Source: Thamnaconus septentrionalis
Lineage: Eukaryota; Chordata; Actinopteri; Tetraodontiformes; Monacanthidae
DNA: 64,000 nt
Direction: 5' to 3'
Assembly: GCA_009823395.1 (NCBI GenBank)
Contig: CM020509.1
Location: 6,343,001 to 6,407,000, forward strand
Shown here: one piece after another, positions 24,798 to 37,319 of the stretch
Position numbering within the stretch: the first letter of the stretch is position 1
Layout of the letters: every line of letters starts with the position of its first letter
Program-made: the position numbers and the translations under genes
The notes under the pieces: generated by a model
Databases searched by the model: none
The model's input: the letters and a program-made list of their open reading frames with translations, nothing else
Told to the model about the DNA's origin: nothing

Positions 24798-27700
24798 CTG
24801 CCTTCACTGGGAATAGATGGATAAAGGCTAAATGGAAATGATTCTTTCAAAAGCTTCTTGATGTCTCTCCTGACCTCCTGACATTGCTTTGCCGGCCATT
24901 ATGTGCAACTCAAAAGAATAATGGTCAGAGTAGAGCCTGTAGTATACGCTGTGACATATTATTTCACATATCCATGAAAAGAAATAGGCAGTATTTGTAA
25001 ATAGAAAAACGTAATTAAAAATCTGTTTTTTTGGTTGTTTTTGTTTTTTTTAAGCCAATCAGATTTTGTCTCCAACCTTTTTCTAATAAGCTTGTTGACT
25101 GGAGGTGGAAGCTTGTTTGCGTCTCCCAGCGAGCCACAATGTCCTGTGGAGTTTAACTAAAGTCAGGCAAAGGACAGTATGGGTATTTTTTTTTTTTTTT
25201 TTTTTGCCATTTTAAGTCTTTTCCGGGTTTCAATAAACTTCATAAGGATCTTGTACTGCAGTGGCAACAACTTGGTCCCGCCCCTTTTTTTCAGCAAGCT
25301 GCCCGATTCATCCTGCAATTGGCCTAAAAGGAACAATTCAGATTTTGATTAAGTTCTAGTCCTTTTTTTTTCATTCTTCACACCATGCCCAATTTTTGCT
25401 GTTGTTAGAGGTGCTTTCCAACTGTATTTTTAGAGAGACAGAAGCTTTATATTAAAGACGGGCAGCGTCCATTAGTTTTCCCTTCCCATTTTGTTTTAAA
25501 TTTTGGCAGTCACTGGTTCTTGTTGTTGTAGTTTTGTCCCAGCTCTTTTTGTTATGCAACTCATAGCTTACATTGCTCTTCCTCTTACAAGTTGGCTTGT
25601 AAAACGTTGTGACTGCAGTGCATTCATTTTAATGAGATACGCTGCACTTTGGCGAAACTCCCTCCCTCATAGAATAAAGGCTACATCAATAACTCATATC
25701 GGAGAAGCGCCTTTATTTTATCGTTTCTTTTACTCTCTCTTTTACACTCTCTTGGTTATACATGAAAAGGAACAACACCAATAATCTGATCAGAACACAT
25801 TTGATTCCTGAATATCTGCAATTCACTGTCAATGACACGCAGTCCCTTTCTCTTAAGAATAACGCGTGTCTAGGACACAACGTTAGGTTCTGCCGACTTT
25901 TGGTCAGTGACAACACTAATGCAACTCCTGCTCAACTTCACAGTGAAACTGAGGCTGAGGCTGGGACGAGGTCTTGTTCAGAGACACTCTGTGTCTCAAT
26001 GCCAAAAGTGTGATAGTCTGTCAGGAAGTCCAGTTATGCCACGCTGTGGTGGAGAAGCGTTGGGAAATTGCCAAGAAAAAGCTGCTTCAGCAGCAGCGCA
26101 GCTTCTCGCGGCGCTCTGAAGGAGAAAACAGTGTGAAGGTGGAACAAAGCCAGCGTTAGCGGAGCCCGTGCCTGCGAGACTCGGCGGCTGAGCGATTGGC
26201 TCGTAAGGCTCATAAACGGTCAAAAGGGTCTGCAACATCGCCCGGAGCCGCGGCCTTGACAAGTGCTGAGAGTTATCAATCATATTTGAAAAATCAATTG
26301 TGGGAGCTGGCAGTCGACCAGTGTAAGGATGCCAGAGTAAAGAGTAATGCGGCCCCATCTCCTTTCAGCTGATTGAACGCTGTGCTGAGCCGCCCCTCTG
26401 CTTGTTGCCTAATAAAGTGTCGTGAAAACACAGGGAAATGTGAGATTTCTCTTATGACGGACAGCGCTAATGTGGTTTTAGCAATATTTACCACTGAAGG
26501 GAAGATGACTGACTTCCATCAGCTTCCAGAGACTGACCGTACAGTCGCCTTCAGCCCTGCTGGTCTCTGGAGGAGTGTACGGTGGCCATCAAGGGTCAAA
26601 ACTAGCCCCGATCTCATCTATATACGGCACCTGTCTTTAGCTTTGTGTGGTAACAAGTACTGCATCATTAAATAAACATTTTTATACTGAAAATGCAGAA
26701 GATGGCGTCGGTCTTGCAACGGTCATACTGGCTGAATGAGGGGGGGGGGGGGTTGTGTTTCCAAATGTTTTTGATTTGTATTTACATTTCAAACACAGTT
26801 GTTGACCAAGACATCAAATGTTAAACGTTAAAAAAAAAGTGAGGTTACGTCCATTTTCACTTTTTCTTTTTTGCACTTGTTTGCTTTTGATCTTCAGAGA
26901 AAACAGCCACAGCAAAAAGTGAGCTGCTGTTGAGCGTTTACAATGCGCATAATAATTAAAGTCTAATTTTAAGCAAACAACAACGCAGCTGTGACTCTTT
27001 AAAGGTTACACAGAGTCATAAACACGTGTATATGCGCATTCATATGCAGTGTACACTTTTTTGCTTAGTAAATTGCACACACAGGAGCGTTCATGCTGGT
27101 CAAAGCATGGCTCCAATTGAAGCTGCCTCTGCGTTTCCAGGCCCTGGCTGCAAGAACATCAGCCAAAGAGATGACGGCTGAATCTGTCATGTTATCCTAC
27201 TCAAACTCTTTTTGTTGCCCGCAGACACTGGGCTGCTCTCAGCGACATGTATCAGCCTGCCGTTTCACTGTGAGGTCAGACGATTTTCAAGGATGGGAAC
27301 ATTTCTGTGCTCGCACTCTCCGCGCTGCTTTATGGGCCGGCTGCTTCGCTCAAGGCTATTAGTTTATTCATTCATGGGTTACCGGTATTAGCTGCCATCA
27401 CTCCTGCAGGAGAAAGAGAAAGAAAGTGTTTGACAGAGGCGACGAGAAAAGGGCCCCTTTGTTGACTTTAAAAGGGAAGGACCTTGTACGGGCTCCTGCT
27501 TTTGGTGTGCGAGTAGCTTCATTTTGCCTGAGCCTTTATGATGAGCGATTCCAAGGTTCGCTCTGCAGCGACAGTGGTAGTGACAGCCTCACACGTAATG
27601 AGCCAGAAGATACACCAAGCGCTGGACATGAAATTATTTTTCTACCTTTCCCTGAGTCATGTGATGGGGAGAGACTCGTGGGAACTGCAGATGGTTGAGT

Positions 27701-27840
27701 CCAGTTTTTGCCCTGACGGAACATCAGCTCGCTGACTATTAATGGGGGTTATTACCATAATATTTTTGTATAATGTTCAATTAGAAGTCTGAGTGCAGCA
27801 CTTTCACTTGACACATGACATCCTTTACAGTTTGGAAAGG
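24798..27840. other. Non-coding, with one CpG-rich patch
   Basis: No supported gene. Contains a T run of about 20 at 25186-25205 and a G run at 26741-26752. A CpG-bearing unique patch (about 26140-26480) contains TTATCAATCATATTTG and AATCAATTG motifs and may be regulatory. Frames here are under 125 codons with no recognisable domains. Confidence 0.45.
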
Positions 27841-27849
27841 AGAAGGGAA

Positions 27850-28030
27850 GAGGGAAGGTGAAGACCTCCTGCTTCCAGGCCTTGGAGGGCAACTACCTGG
27901 TGTCTGGGTCTCGGCCCCCGGGACCTAAACTGGGCACAGGTTGGAGAAACGTGCACCGTCGCCTCCCAGTGGGCCCATCACTGGCAGGGAGGAGCCTCAG
28001 AGTCAGAGGTGTTGCAAGACTGTAGGGGCA
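27850..28030 (+). mobile_element. Possible decayed retrotransposon fragment
   Basis: The phrase CCTCCCAGTGGGCCCATCAC..GGCAGGGAGGAGCCTCAGAG, with GGGACCTAAACTGGGCACAG upstream, resembles a non-coding segment that recurs in teleost retrotransposons as I remember it. No coding frame, ends or target duplication are visible. A low-confidence identification by memory. Confidence 0.25.
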
Positions 28031-28112
28031 TTGACTGGTCCTCAGCAAAGGGGTGATATTTAAATGTACTTCTCACTGTTAAAGATGCACTCACGTCCAT
28101 GACTGAATTGCT

Positions 28113-28342
28113 CCCAAATTGGGATGTTAACAATGAAACAATTATCGACTAATGGTCGATTAAGAATTTAATTAATTCAACATTTTTTACACGGGTAGTT
28201 AATATCATTTAACAGTGAAGTGGAAGGAAAGAGAAATTCACCTGTAGGTTCTCAGGAAAAACCGCTGCTTATCAATTAATCGTTAATCAATCGATTAGGT
28301 CACCCAACTAACGATTAATGAATTAATCGATTTTTGTCCCTA
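28113..28342. mobile_element. Decayed DNA transposon, ATTAATCGATT-rich ends
   Basis: Both ends are dense in ATTAATCG/CGATTA motifs in inverted arrangement. The left end has ATCGACTAATGGTCGATTAAG; the right has TTAATCGTTAATCAATCGAT then ATTAATCGATTTTTGTCCC. The outermost bases (TTGGGATG.. and ..TGTCCCTA) are roughly complementary. Teleost hAT-type MITEs with this composition are common in my recollection. No intact target duplication was found. Confidence 0.4.
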
Positions 28343-29997
<1,655 letters not shown>

Positions 29998-31850
29998 TTT
30001 AAAAAGTTTCTAAAGGTATAAAAAAATGTGCAGAACTCACTCGAGAGCCATCAAGATAGAGCTGCCGTCTCCTTCCCCCTTTGAAAGTGCTGTATCTGTT
30101 TCACAGGTACAACAATTAAACTGCAGCTGTCAGCAGTGGAGATATTAAACTCATTCCCGCTTCTGTCTTCCTTTTTTCTGCTGACTGTGACCTTGGCGGC
30201 GGGAGACGGACGTGGCGGGCGGGAAGGGGCGGGGCGGTTGGAGTCGGTTGGCGAAGCCTCATGCCGGCTGGCTGAGAGGCTCGGCATGCTGCTTCTCAAG
30301 GAGAGCCAGCCATCTGGGGGGAGCGGGATGTATTCATCACGCACGCACACACACAGGGAGCCACTGGCAAAGACACTATCATTGTCGTCATCATCATCAT
30401 CATCGGCTCTCACCAGCATCATTACAGGTTCCTGGGCTCAGTGAAACTCCAGGAGCACCAGCCACGCTGCCTGGCAGACCGATGTCACCTGGTAGCTCTC
30501 TCATCACGCAGGGTGAAAAACTGTGGCCTCCATTGACTTATATATCTTATTTATTCTTTGTAGGGATGCACATCCGGTGCCGATACCAATACCAGTACGG
30601 TTATTGATACTGATACCAGTAGCGGGTGTCAATACCGATACCGTGCACCGATGTACTGTGCACGTTACGCAGAGAAAAGTGGGGGGCACTTTTGCAACGT
30701 GCACAAGTGGCTGTGACACCGTTCGCCATATGGTTAAAAGCTCCACGGGAGAAAACGGGCGCCTGGAATGTGCGTTTAAATGGAATTGCATCCATTCGGG
30801 CCGTTGCGACTCGCATCGGCACTAACTTTCTAATGGTCTCTGACGTGATGTTAAGCATTTAATGTTTATCTCGAAGAACTGAGTGTTTTTTTTCCTTTTT
30901 TTCTCAATTACAAATTTTGCTTTCAGGAGAGAGAATCTGCCTTAGAATTAGCCACACTATTAGCCTGGTCATGTTTTACCACCACTGAGGGTAATGGTGC
31001 TAGACGTGTCACTCTGGCTGCTTGTGGCCTTGGATGGAATCCGACACATTTTCCCTTCTGTTCGTGGTTCTTTTCTTGTCTTTCTTCTGACTGGTAGGCT
31101 GGAAACTGGTTTACCCTAATGGGTTAAATAAAGTTCTTAAATCTGAATCTCCAGATGAGGCGTGGGTACAACCAAAGCCTTTGGGCGTGTGTGAACCGTG
31201 TCTAAGAGCGTTAACTCTTACATTTAATTCAAAATGTGACTGTAAAGAGGAGACGTCGGAGTCTCAAAGATGGCCAGATGGTGGTTGTTGCCGTCTGTAA
31301 AGTAAATGGTGTATGGATCTGTCTTGAAGTGTATTAGCAATTTGCAAACCAACAAGACACATCTTGCCATGTGCTGCGTTGGACCTGCAGATACAAGTGT
31401 GTCCAGGCAGGGAAGGCTATTTGTAGTCATGAGGGGAGGAAGCAATAGTGCCCGCGTACTGTGCAAAACTATTGTGCCTGGTGCAAAAAGGTGCTCTCAG
31501 TTCAACAAGGGTTTTATTGGAATGAAAAAAGAATAGCTTTACATATCTGTCTGCTTTGGTTTTAGCAGGTGATGGTATTTTTCATATAGTCAGAAACTGT
31601 TCTCTCTAGACGTTCTCTCTGCCGTCTGAATGAGGATTATTATTGTTCGGCGTGTGATACTCTGATTGACTCTTGATGACATGCGGCCTCATTGGCAAAG
31701 GACCTTTAACAACTGATTGGTTGCCCAGACAACATCAAGAGAATTGCGTTGGTTCGAATTTAGACGTTAAAGAAGCTGGATCAAGAGCCTTTGTTACCTG
31801 CTGCTGGCCGTCTGCCATTTGAATTATGCGTCTCGGTTCTTAGTGTGTGT
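29998..31850. other. Non-coding; CpG patch and transposon-like piece
   Basis: No supported gene. A GC-rich patch lies at 30190-30330, and a (CAT/ATC)n run lies at 30383-30403. At about 30564-30650 there is a decayed repeat rich in CCGATACC/GATACCAGT motifs after TAGGGATGCAC, reminiscent of teleost hAT-type repeats. Its right end is not defined. Confidence 0.4.
30564..30660 (+). mobile_element. GATACCAGT-rich decayed repeat
   Basis: Starts with TAGGGATGCAC and then carries recurrent CCGATACCAATACCAG, GATACTGATACCAG and AATACCGATACCG motifs. This is a composition I associate with non-autonomous hAT-type elements in fish. No inverted partner or target duplication was identified. Confidence 0.35.
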
Positions 31851-31915
31851 GTCAGTTAGCAACAAGTACGTTGCTAACTGACGCTAATCCCCGTCAGTTT
31901 GCAACGTACTTGTTG
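31851..31915. repeat. Nested quasi-palindrome, 13-bp and 23-bp arms
   Basis: A 13-bp segment X (GTCAGTTAGCAAC, 31851-31863) is followed by AAGTAC and its perfect reverse complement (31870-31882). After GCTAATCCCC, X recurs in direct orientation with one change (31893-31905) and is followed by GTACTTGTTG. The interval 31860-31882 pairs with 31893-31915 over 23 bp with one mismatch and a 10-nt loop. Two alternative hairpins are therefore possible from the same bases. The outer bases do not pair, so it is short for a microRNA precursor. Confidence 0.9.
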
Positions 31916-33380
31916 TGAATTGTGACGCCTTGTTAACACTATTTTTGAAACTGCTTGTACCATCAGGTTTGCTGTGAAAATTCAAATGAGGGTAGCAGGC
32001 ACCAGTTGTTGTTGGTAGGTGCCGGAGGTAACACTTGACGTAGTCAACAGGCTGCCGAGAAACTGTCAGCTCCCAGTAGAAACTTTCTGACTGATCTCCA
32101 AAAATACAGACCCGAAATCTCAGTGGTCCTGCTGCCTTTTCATGTTACAGTAATTCCTGCATGGTGCCTTCTATTTATGTAGGTCCTCCCTTTTAGTCAT
32201 GTTCTGATGTAACAGCTGTACAGTGACAAAAGTTTGTTCAAATCCCAGTTTTCACAGGTAAGTGGTCATGGTTGGTCCTCAATACGGCACTGTGAAAAAT
32301 CTTTGGAAGAGGTTAATTTGAAGGGAATCGTGGAGGAAATGCAGAAGTCAAGATTGCATTGGATTGCAGGAGCTTATGTCTGGACATGGAGTCACGGCCT
32401 CGGCTTTCCATTATCTCTCTAGGAAATGTGTCGTCGTTGTTTGTTTTGAATCTACTTCTTTCTATTGAGCAACATGATGAAAGCAGAGAAATACTGTTGT
32501 CTGGGTCGGGAACAATCGGAACACATTTCTGGACATACAGCTCCATGTATAGGACTGACAAATCAATCCCGGTTGAGCCTCTCTCTGTATGCTTGACTGG
32601 AGGTGCTGTGAAGGATGTTCACAGGTGAATGACAAACAGAGCCCCGCGAACAGCGCCCGGACTCTCATGTATTATTAAAAAATGTCAGCCCCCGCCTGCA
32701 CTGAATGTTTACATCGGCAGGCCCGGCGACAGGCTGAGCGCTGGGACCCGTCACACATCGACACAAGCTCACGATGGCATTAGCAGCGAAAGCAACAGAG
32801 TCTAGTTAGTGAGCTGCAGCACGTTCAGCATGTTAAAATGTGAGGGATCCTATTGGTCAACCCCACCGAGCAAATTGTTGGATGAGGAACGATGGAATCG
32901 AGAGGTGTGAGATAATTCGCAGCTCTAGAAAACTCCCCTTATGTACTAGATCAGTTTTAATACCCACAATGCACCACTCACTACTCCATAACTTGTTTTC
33001 TGGAATTTCTTTTATTTATTTATTTTTTTTCAGAAACTTTGACATTGACGTACACTGAATATTGCCAACTATGAAATGGTATGTTTCTAGCACACAGTTC
33101 TGTCTCAGTAGAATTGTGAGCTTCGTAACAGTTTACCAAAGAAGGAAGAAATAGAAATATGGAAACAACAAAAAAAAAGCATGCAAAAGACATTTGGTTT
33201 GCACGCACACATCACTCACACACACTTGCAGTGAGGGAACATCCTTGATATTGGCGTGTTGTCTCCATATTTTTTCCCAAAGTGGGCCGACTCTGCCTCA
33301 AACCTTGGGTGCTGCACACCTCCAAGTCTTTAACATTCTACCGCTGCACTCAAATCAATAGGATACGCGACCTAGATGTG
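31916..33380. other. Non-coding, nothing distinctive
   Basis: Unique sequence without recognisable genes. Minor: a T-rich/TTTA patch near 33007-33030 and an A run near 33170-33178. Confidence 0.5.
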
Positions 33381-34200
33381 AATCTGAACTCCTGCTGGAA
33401 CTCGCCGAAATAAATAGACACGGTGATTTGTTGTGATGCGCTGGGAGTCTGAGAGGTAATTCCTGAGATGAACGACTTGATTTTCCTCCGTGTAGACATG
33501 CAGAGCAGGATTCATTAATACCGGCGTAATAGCCGAGCCTGCCGTGACGTTAACATTTATACTGCAAGCCGAGCGAGCTGGGCCAGCGAGTCGGCCCTCT
33601 TCCGGGACTCGGCTGACATATTTCAAGTTATCAAATCAGTCGGAGGGCGATTAATGGAGATAATCGCAGAAGGAGTCGTCTAATTAGGTTTTCTTGCAGG
33701 TTTGTTGCATCATCGCGGCTAATCTGGATTGTTGAGAAATTCCGTAATTAGGGGAGATGTTTGTTATGCCCCGTTCCGACGGTCTGTCTGCGAGTCCCAC
33801 AAGGCTTTGATGCAAACAACCAAACGGAGGTGGTTAATTTTCATGAACAAATCAGTAGATTCACACATTGTGAATATTTTAAAACCTGGGCTGCGTGCCG
33901 CCTTCATTACCCGTCCCCCATTTCTCCACGTTGCAGCGGTTTGCTGTGCAAAGCGTCGCCTTGAAGTCGCTCACGTCACGTTTGGCTGCACGGCCTCTTG
34001 ACCTCTGCCTCATCTCTGGCGTTGCATTAAAGATGACTCCCCCTCAGCTTTGTATTGTTTGTGATTATGTTCTCTGGCCTTGAATCATTAATCATCACCG
34101 GCCGAACCCAGAAGTTTCCAGTGCCACAGGTAACAATTGTGACCAAAAGAACAATGATTCATTGTGTTGGAAGCTCTGCTGAATGCATGATAATTAGGAG
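33381..34200. promoter_or_regulatory. Candidate enhancer cluster with SOX palindrome
   Basis: The longest block of the enhancer-like kind. It is unique and moderately CpG-bearing, with many homeodomain-like cores: TTCATTAATACCGG near 33510, GATTAATGGAGATAATCG near 33650, TCTAATTAGG near 33679, CGTAATTAGGG near 33744, AATCATTAATCATC near 34083 and GATAATTAGG near 34189. An inverted SOX pair lies at 34151-34165. There are no simple repeats and no transposon marks over 800 bp. It is the best candidate in the window for a conserved non-coding element, although conservation is not measured here. Confidence 0.4.
34151..34165. promoter_or_regulatory. Inverted SOX dimer motif
   Basis: ACAATG-ATT-CATTGT: two SOX half-sites facing each other with a 3-bp spacer, a perfect palindrome apart from its central base. 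SOXE factors (SOX8/9/10) are known to bind such opposed pairs as dimers. It sits at the end of the candidate enhancer cluster. Confidence 0.5.
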
Positions 34201-34203
34201 AGG

Positions 34204-34252
34204 TGTTGTGTTGTGTCAGCCGGGGGTTGTGTTGTATTGTGTTGTGTTGTGA
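34204..34252 (+). repeat. (GTGTT)n pentanucleotide repeat
   Basis: Imperfect GTGTT/GTTGT units, broken by CAGCCGGGG in the middle. It borders the enhancer-like cluster. Confidence 0.8.
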
Positions 34253-34379
34253 TCTTTGGGCTTTGAGTTCGATTAACAGATCATAAACATCACCTCATCT
34301 CCAAATGAGTTCCTTTTTTTCTTTTGGTCTATTAGAGAACAGCTGGTTCCAATCGAGCGTTTCTATTGGACCAAATGCA

Positions 34380-34540
34380 TTCCATCAATCAATCAATCAA
34401 TTTCCATCTGTACAGCACTAAATCACATCCAAAGCCGTCTCAAAATGCTTTGTGCAATCAGGAGAAAACCAACTGATCCCTCCAGATTTAGCAAGGTGCA
34501 AAAGTGGCCAAGAAGTAGGAAGAAACCTAGAAAAGAAAGG
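34380..34540 (+). mobile_element. Interspersed teleost repeat, diverged
   Basis: After an ATCA tetranucleotide run comes TCTGTACAGCACTAAATCAC, then CCGTCTCAAAATGCTTTGTG, AACCAACTGATCCC and AGTGGCCAAGAAG. These ordered blocks match, with divergence, an abundant teleost repeat whose core reads like 'TATAGCGCCAAATCA..TCTCAAGGCGCTTTA..AGTGGCAAGGAA', as I recall it. It is probably non-autonomous. Ends are not resolved. The following 250 bp is a degenerate GATA/GAGA-rich purine stretch. Confidence 0.55.
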
Positions 34541-35780
34541 AAATACAAAAAATGTAGAGAGAGAGAGATGGAAGATAAAGATAGACGGAGATAGAAGTAG
34601 TCAGAGAGGCAGACAGGCCAGAGTGAGATAAATACAAAGTAAATGCAAAGCTCTCATAAAACAGATATAGGTGCATATAAATAAATAATTCAAATATAAA
34701 GATATAGAAGGACAAGCATAAGTATACGACATGTATTAATGTAAATATGTATATAAATACATGTTGTTGTATAATTATACCTCGTCATAATAGTGGACTG
34801 TGATTACTGGTCCATTTAGAAACTGTTTGTCCGCAGGGGATGTTTCAAATCACTCCTGAGCGTCGGATGTAAGAAACGTAAACTACCAAACTACACACGC
34901 AAATCAATTCCCTGTGCCGATCCCTGAGGGGGTCTGCTCGATGACGGACTGAAAACACTTCCCGATGTTGGCTGAGCAGGATTTTGCTATTTTAATCCAA
35001 GCAATCCACTCGTGCCGATACATGCCCCCTGGTGGCGGAAAAGGGGAGATTCCGAATGTCTCGGCAAAACACTTGATTGGCTGGTCGACGTCGATCGGCA
35101 AACTGTTGCACGCGAGAACAGCGGCGGCTTTTCTTTGTCTTTTCTTTTTTCTCGACCTCAGCGTTGTGATTATTTCCGCGTTTTCTGTGCTACTTCGGGA
35201 GCGGGTTAAGCACCCGCGATGAGCCTCTTCTTTTCTTTTGACCGGATACAGCTCAGGCACGCTGGGCAAAAAAAAAGGCGCTCACAGGCTCTCCTGCCAC
35301 GGATGTTGGGGAAATATTCTACTTGAGTGGCCACACTGCTGCTCCCTCACTCCCCCACTGCAGCCACATCTATCCCGCTCTTCCCCAGCCGCCCCCTCCC
35401 TCCCTCCATATCCTGTCACTCCCCAACCCCCAATCACCCATTTGCACTTTCACCCGCTCGCGTCCACCCACCTCCTTTTTTTTTATTTTTTTATATTATT
35501 TGATTTATTTTTCACAAAACCTTCCGCCTCGCTTTGAACCCACATCACACGTGGGTGAGTGGGCCACCTTAAAGCCTCCTCTTGCCACAGGTGAATCACT
35601 TTTTTGCCACGCTTTTATCTTGGCGAGCTGCGAGTGCCGACCTAGTCATGCATCGGGCGAGCCGACGGGGTTTCAGATGACCGTGTTGTGCAGCCAAACA
35701 GCCATGAATAATGAAACAGAGGTGAGGTATGAAGTGGCGGACGCGGGTAGAGGAAAAAAAAAAACAAAAACACTGGGCAC
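34541..35780. other. Purine-rich stretch then unique DNA
   Basis: 34541-34770 is degenerate GA/GATA/AAAT-rich simple sequence. 35330-35470 is C-rich and pyrimidine-rich, with a T-rich run at 35477-35512. No gene is supported; the 166-codon plus-strand frame through the C-rich part has only low-complexity Pro/Ser/His residues. Confidence 0.45.
35023..35036 (-). promoter_or_regulatory. CTCF-like core, reverse, strong
   Basis: On the minus strand the core reads CCACCAGGGGGCA, preceded by CCG. It fits the consensus CCASYAGRKGGCR at every position. It is the best CTCF-like match in the window and faces the forward motif at 14789-14802. Confidence 0.5.
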
Positions 35781-36189
35781 CCACGCTCGCCAACGGGCTT
35801 TCCAGCAGCGTTGTGCGGCTTGATCCTTGCATGGGAGAGACAGTTACAAAAGAGGATTAATAAAACATTGCTTCAGCAAGGAATTAGTTGTGTCTTGAAC
35901 CGCTGATGATTACGGAACACAGGAGGAAACTTTGTCTGTTTTTTCTTTTGCCTCTGAATTCCAGTCTGCAGCAGCAGCAGCAAAAGAAAAAAAATATAGA
36001 AAAAATGCAAATGTGGCTTTTTAAAATTCCTTTCTTAACGCTCCCCCGAAACTCGCAGTCATCCTGTCAACTTGTGTCTGACACCTTTTCCTCTTGTTAC
36101 AGACGGAGTGCCAGCGAGCTTCCAAACTGTAATACTTGCTTTCAAAATTACGGGAGACATCCCAAGGTCTTCCGGAGCGGCTCTCTAGG

Positions 36190-36210
36190 GTTGCTTAGCT
36201 ACCAGGCAAC
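36190..36210. promoter_or_regulatory. Overlapping X-box-like motifs
   Basis: GTTGCTTAGCTAC (36190-36202) overlaps GCTACCAGGCAAC (36198-36210). Both approximate the RFX palindrome GTTRCC-N-GGYAAC. The neighbourhood is CpG-bearing (CCGCGGC, CCGCGAG), but no gene start is visible. Confidence 0.35.
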
Positions 36211-36302
36211 CGCATGTTCCCGCGGCTCCCACTCTTTTCTTGTGCCGTGTTCGACATGAACCGCGAGTGTTTGCGTCCCCGCGCGTTGAAAGGGAGCGAA
36301 GG

Positions 36303-36331
36303 TCTCTCTGTCTGTCTGTCTGTCTGCCTGT
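36303..36331 (+). repeat. (TCTG)n tetranucleotide repeat
   Basis: TCTG/TCTC units ending in TGCCTGTCAGACAG. Short and imperfect. Confidence 0.8.
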
Positions 36332-36409
36332 CAGACAGGACAAAAGCGGCGGCGCATCCACAGATGTTAATCACGCTCAATAAAAATCCATAGTCAGTAT
36401 CGTACAAAA

Positions 36410-36565
36410 GGGGGTCTTTCATGAAATAATTAAGGGCTGACTGCGAGTGATGAAGTCAGTAGGCTTTAATAAAGCTTCATATTCACATTGTGTAACCGCC
36501 GCTGTATGACATGTTGCAGCGGCATAATTGGCCCTGGATGGAGATGGCGAGTTTTAATAAGTAGC
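36410..36565. promoter_or_regulatory. Candidate regulatory block
   Basis: Unique sequence with AAATAATTAAGGGC, TTTAATAAAGCTTC and a 7-bp stem GCCGCTG/CAGCGGC flanking a 12-nt loop (about 36500-36525). It lies between a microsatellite cluster upstream and an ATCT run downstream (36579-36608). Enhancer-like by composition only. Confidence 0.25.
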
Positions 36566-36823
36566 TGCTGTTGTTCTATCCATCTATCCATCTATCTATC
36601 TATTTATCTTAAGCATTTACACCACAGCCAGTGTACAAAGAAGGGGCAGCACAGGGAAGCAAGTCCCTCAATGTTTATTCCTTCCCCCAATTTTAATTGG
36701 ACGGGAATGAAATTCAAAGCCGCTGTGCTGGTTTGTTCTTGCACTGAATTGATTACAACATCAGCAGTGTTTCCAGCAGTAGCTTCAGTCTGTGTGTGGG
36801 TCCGTGTACGTATGTGCATGCAC

Positions 36824-36825
<2 letters not shown>

Positions 36826-36874
<49 letters not shown>
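36826..36874 (+). repeat. (GT)n microsatellite
   Basis: About 24 GT units, preceded by imperfect GT-rich sequence from 36791. Confidence 0.95.
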
Positions 36875-36875
<1 letters not shown>

Positions 36876-37160
36876 ATACAATGACGCACACGCATCCAAA
36901 CTGTCTTTCTTTGCCAGACTGCCTCAGCAAAACCCTGAGTAGCCACCTATAGTACGTGCTTATCGTGCGCCTTTCTCGTCCAAGGATCTTCCTTCACCCT
37001 CCTTGTGGAAATAAATAAAAAGCTTTTTCGTACATCGCTTTTTGTGCGTCATTTGACTCTTGATCTGCACAGAATGAGCCCTGACTATCACGTGTCTCTC
37101 CTCCTTTGTGCGAAGGGAGCACATGCTGTTATTGTAGAGAGCTTTGAAGGATGTGAAAAA

Positions 37161-37199
37161 GAAGAAGAAGAAGAAGAAGAAGAAGAAGAAGAAGAAGAA
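37161..37199 (+). repeat. (GAA)n trinucleotide microsatellite
   Basis: Thirteen GAA units; a purine mirror repeat. Poly-Glu and poly-Leu frames across it are artefacts. Confidence 0.95.
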
Positions 37200-37319
37200 A
37201 CATCCGCATTATATCAAAGCAACAGTGGGGCTGAATGTAAAGTGAAAGAATTGTCATCTGATATTTGGTCTTGCAGTTTCCACCATCTGTCATTCCTCCA
37301 CCCAATGCCGTATTAATAA

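Noticed and set aside
25186..25205. Retroposon poly-A tail (minus strand)
   Set aside because: The T run has no polyadenylation signal or flanking duplication that I could find. The same applies to runs at 21859, 37400 and 57678.
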